Source: Amphibacillus sp052055485 (GTDB lineage: Bacteria > Bacillota > Bacilli > Bacillales > Amphibacillaceae). Taken from it: a stretch of DNA of 64,000 nt. The notes below the pieces were generated by a model, which worked only from the letters and a program-made list of their open reading frames with translations, was not told where the DNA came from and did no database searches. Below, in pieces: positions 62,352-64,000 of the stretch (position 1 is its first letter; every line of letters begins with the position of its first letter). A program made the position numbers and the translations under genes. Location of the stretch: positions 1,302,001-1,366,000 of the forward strand of contig NZ_CP197171.1 in NCBI RefSeq assembly GCF_052055485.1. The letters are read 5' to 3'.

Positions 62352-63191
62352 CTATTGAGTTATTCTTTTATTTAGTGTTCGAAATTGGGAAGGTGTTAAG
62401 TCTGCTTCACGTTTAAATGCTTGAGTGAAAAATGATTGAGAAGAAAAACCAGCAATATTAGCTATTTCACCAATGGTTAAATCTGTGGTTTCTAATAATA
62501 CTTTTGCTTCTTTCACTCTAACTTCATTTAAATAACGGATTGGCGTCATGCCAACCTCTTTTTTAAAGAGGTGTGCTAAATAATATTTATTAATGTTGCT
62601 AACTTTAGCTAATATATCTAATGTGATGGGATCTTGAAAGTTTTGTGTTATATAATATTGGGCGAGAGCAATCGAGTGGTTTATTTTTTCACCGGTACTT
62701 TTTTCAAGTGTGACTTCCTTCATTCGAATGAGTTTAGTAATTAAAATTTCAATAATATTTCGACAAACTCGTTCGTAGTCCAATTTTTTATCTTTAACTT
62801 CAGTTAATAAATTATTGAGTTGGTGGAGGATATCGTCTTCGTCATCCTTGTAAGTAAATAGACCATAAGGGTTATCTTCTTCGGTTAATGAAAATGAGAT
62901 CCCCTCAATGCCTAAGGCGATATATTTTAATGAATCTTGGTGATTGGAACGTTCGGTGTGTTCAACATTAGGGTTAATTACAACTAAATCATTTTTTTGA
63001 ACGGGTATTTCATGTGAGGGCAGAACAAATGAACCTTTCCCACTTACAATATAAAATAATTCAGTGAAATGATGAGTATGTGTACTGCTATGCCAGCCTT
63101 TATCATATGCTGAGCGAGTGATGTATAAGAGTTTAAAAGGTATAGAATCACGTTCCTTGTCAGTCATCTGATAAAATTCATGTGCCATCAT
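62352..63191 (-). CDS. AraC-family regulator with N-terminal cupin
   Basis: A 279-residue regulator. The N-terminal sugar-sensing cupin includes 'GWHSSTHTHHFTELFYIVSG' and 'LVVINPNVEHTERSN'. The C-terminal double helix-turn-helix has 'LAKVSNINKYYLAHLFKKEV', then 'GMTPIRYLNEVRVKEAKVLL', and 'IGEIANIAGFSSQSFFTQAF'. It is divergent from a sugar-binding lipoprotein gene (63329) and most likely activates it. AAAGGGGTGAT precedes two consecutive ATG codons (63191 and 63188). Confidence 0.9.
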   Translation of the reverse strand: MMAHEFYQMTDKERDSIPFKLLYITRSAYDKGWHSSTHTHHFTELFYIVSGKGSFVLPSHEIPVQKNDLVVINPNVEHTERSNHQDSLKYIALGIEGISFSLTEEDNPYGLFTYKDDEDDILHQLNNLLTEVKDKKLDYERVCRNIIEILITKLIRMKEVTLEKSTGEKINHSIALAQYYITQNFQDPITLDILAKVSNINKYYLAHLFKKEVGMTPIRYLNEVRVKEAKVLLETTDLTIGEIANIAGFSSQSFFTQAFKREADLTPSQFRTLNKRITQ

Positions 63192-63266
63192 ATCACCCCT
63201 TTTGCCATTATTTTAACACTTTTTATTAGAAAAGCAAGAAACATAAAAAAATCAACAAGATCTTTA

Positions 63267-63295
63267 TTGTGAAAGCGTTTCCAGTTACGTATGAT
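63267..63295 (+). promoter_or_regulatory. Promoter with cre site of the sugar ABC operon
   Basis: TTGTGA (63267-63272), a 17-bp spacer and TATGAT (63290-63295). The cre TGAAAGCGTTTCCA (63270-63283) matches every fixed consensus base and overlaps the -35 box, so CcpA should block RNA polymerase in the presence of a good carbon source. Confidence 0.8.
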
Positions 63296-63328
63296 AAAGA
63301 TGTAATAAATATTAAGGAGGTAAACACA

Positions 63329-64000
63329 ATGAAATTAAGAAATTTATTAATTGCTTTATCATTATTTTTGCTTATGACTTTAGTTGCTTGCGGACAAGAC
63401 GATACTGATAATGTGGATGGCGCAGAAGATGCTACAGATCCACAGGACGAACAGACAACTGATGAGAAAGAAACGATTCACGTTGCTGCATTAGAGTCTG
63501 CATATGGAACGGAAGTTTGGGATGAAATTGTCTCGGCCTATGAAGAAGAACACGGCAATGTTGAGGTTGAATTGACTGTTGAAAGAAATATTGAAGAAGT
63601 TATGCGACCAAATATGCAGGCAGGCGATTACCCTGATGCATTTCTTTTAGCTACTGACCGCGAAGAGGGTTTGACAGAAACGATGATTAAGGAAAATGGC
63701 TTAGCCTCTTTAGATGATATGTTAGACATGAATGTTTTTGGCGAAGATATTGCAGTAAAAGATAAATTACTAGATGGTTTTACAGATACTTTAGCAACAA
63801 ATCCTTATGCTGATGGTTCAACTTATTTAGCACCCATGTTTTATAGTCCAACAGGTTTATTTTATAATGCTAGTCTACTAGAAGAACATGGTTGGGATGT
63901 TCCGGAAACTTGGGATGACATGTTCGAATTAGGTGAGAAAGCATTAGAAGAGGACATCTACTTATTTACCTATCCGGTAGCCGGATACTTTGATACTTTA
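63329..64000 (+). CDS. Carbohydrate ABC transporter substrate-binding lipoprotein (5' part)
   Basis: At least 224 residues, cut off by the end of the window. The signal peptide 'MKLRNLLIALSLFLLMTLVA' ends in the lipobox LVAC (Cys 21), followed by a long Asp/Glu/Thr-rich linker. The mature part follows CUT1 sugar-binding proteins ('VWDEIVSAYEEEHGNVEVEL', 'YSPTGLFYNASLLEEHGWDV', 'PETWDDMFELGEKALEE'), closest in look to NgcE-type N-acetylglucosamine/chitobiose binders (tentative). AAGGAGG precedes the ATG. The permease genes should follow outside the window. Confidence 0.88.
   Translation, partial: MKLRNLLIALSLFLLMTLVACGQDDTDNVDGAEDATDPQDEQTTDEKETIHVAALESAYGTEVWDEIVSAYEEEHGNVEVELTVERNIEEVMRPNMQAGDYPDAFLLATDREEGLTETMIKENGLASLDDMLDMNVFGEDIAVKDKLLDGFTDTLATNPYADGSTYLAPMFYSPTGLFYNASLLEEHGWDVPETWDDMFELGEKALEEDIYLFTYPVAGYFDTL

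Overview
The window looks like the chromosome of a low-GC Gram-positive, probably a Bacillaceae member with a fermentative or facultatively anaerobic lifestyle (an Amphibacillus/Halolactibacillus-like organism would fit; this is inference). The grounds are AT-rich DNA with strong AGGAGG-type ribosome sites, cre (CcpA) sites, a T-box leader, Bce-like sensor/ABC modules, many PTS systems, an oxygen-sensitive glycyl radical enzyme and PFOR, and a B12-dependent ribonucleotide reductase. No tRNA, rRNA, CRISPR array or prophage is visible.

Region 1 (1-14256) is the 3' part of a glycyl-radical-enzyme bacterial microcompartment (BMC) operon: a cut-off flavoprotein-like gene, CoA-acylating aldehyde dehydrogenase with a C-terminal encapsulation-like helix, Fe-alcohol dehydrogenase, a glycerol-facilitator channel, a B12-independent diol/glycerol dehydratase, its radical-SAM activase, pyruvate:ferredoxin oxidoreductase, two BMC-H shell proteins (one with a long Lys-rich tail), EutJ-like and EutN-like proteins and S-adenosylmethionine synthetase. 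The set contains the catalysts (diol to aldehyde to acyl-CoA or alcohol), the shell and, unusually, the probable suppliers of both activase inputs, electrons (PFOR) and SAM (MetK). Directly after it a Met-specifying T-box controls metNIQ plus an M20 amidohydrolase (14455-18672), so methionine import adjoins SAM production.

Region 2 (18668-29211): an IS1380-type element with exact ends and a 5-bp target duplication has replaced the C-terminus of the amidohydrolase and separated it from its terminator. Then come two overlapping frameshifted genes (an XRE regulator and a membrane protein), a cyclic-2,3-diphosphoglycerate-synthetase-like GTPase, a GNAT protein, and a two-component system with an FtsX-type ABC transporter whose promoter carries 11-bp-phased response-regulator repeats.

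Region 3 (29384-37134) is a LacI-controlled mannose-family PTS plus GH32 fructosidase locus. The fructosidase is split by an IS256-type element with an 8-bp target duplication; removal of the element would restore one 463-residue reading frame. Region 4 (37164-43830, minus strand) holds a cre-controlled multiple-monosaccharide ABC transporter, queT behind a probable preQ1-II riboswitch, an SDR dehydrogenase and a DUF2829/Tad2-like small protein. An old-yellow-enzyme pseudogene follows (44265-45361).

Region 5 (45482-49842, minus strand) holds a DUF378 protein, an ECF S-component with a DUF4430 lipoprotein, and class II ribonucleotide reductase nrdJ. The nrdJ gene is interrupted by a 283-nt group I intron lacking any homing endonuclease. 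A mosaic of palindromic and direct repeats fills 50200-51300.

Region 6 (51436-64000): polysaccharide deacetylase, DUF2200 protein, ROK fructokinase and a PP2C-like protein, then a GntR-controlled galactosamine/GalNAc-type (aga) PTS operon (sugar isomerase/deaminase, EIIB, EIIC, EIID, EIIA, tagatose-bisphosphate aldolase, tagatose-6-P kinase). The window ends in an AraC regulator divergent from a cre-controlled sugar-binding lipoprotein that runs off the edge.
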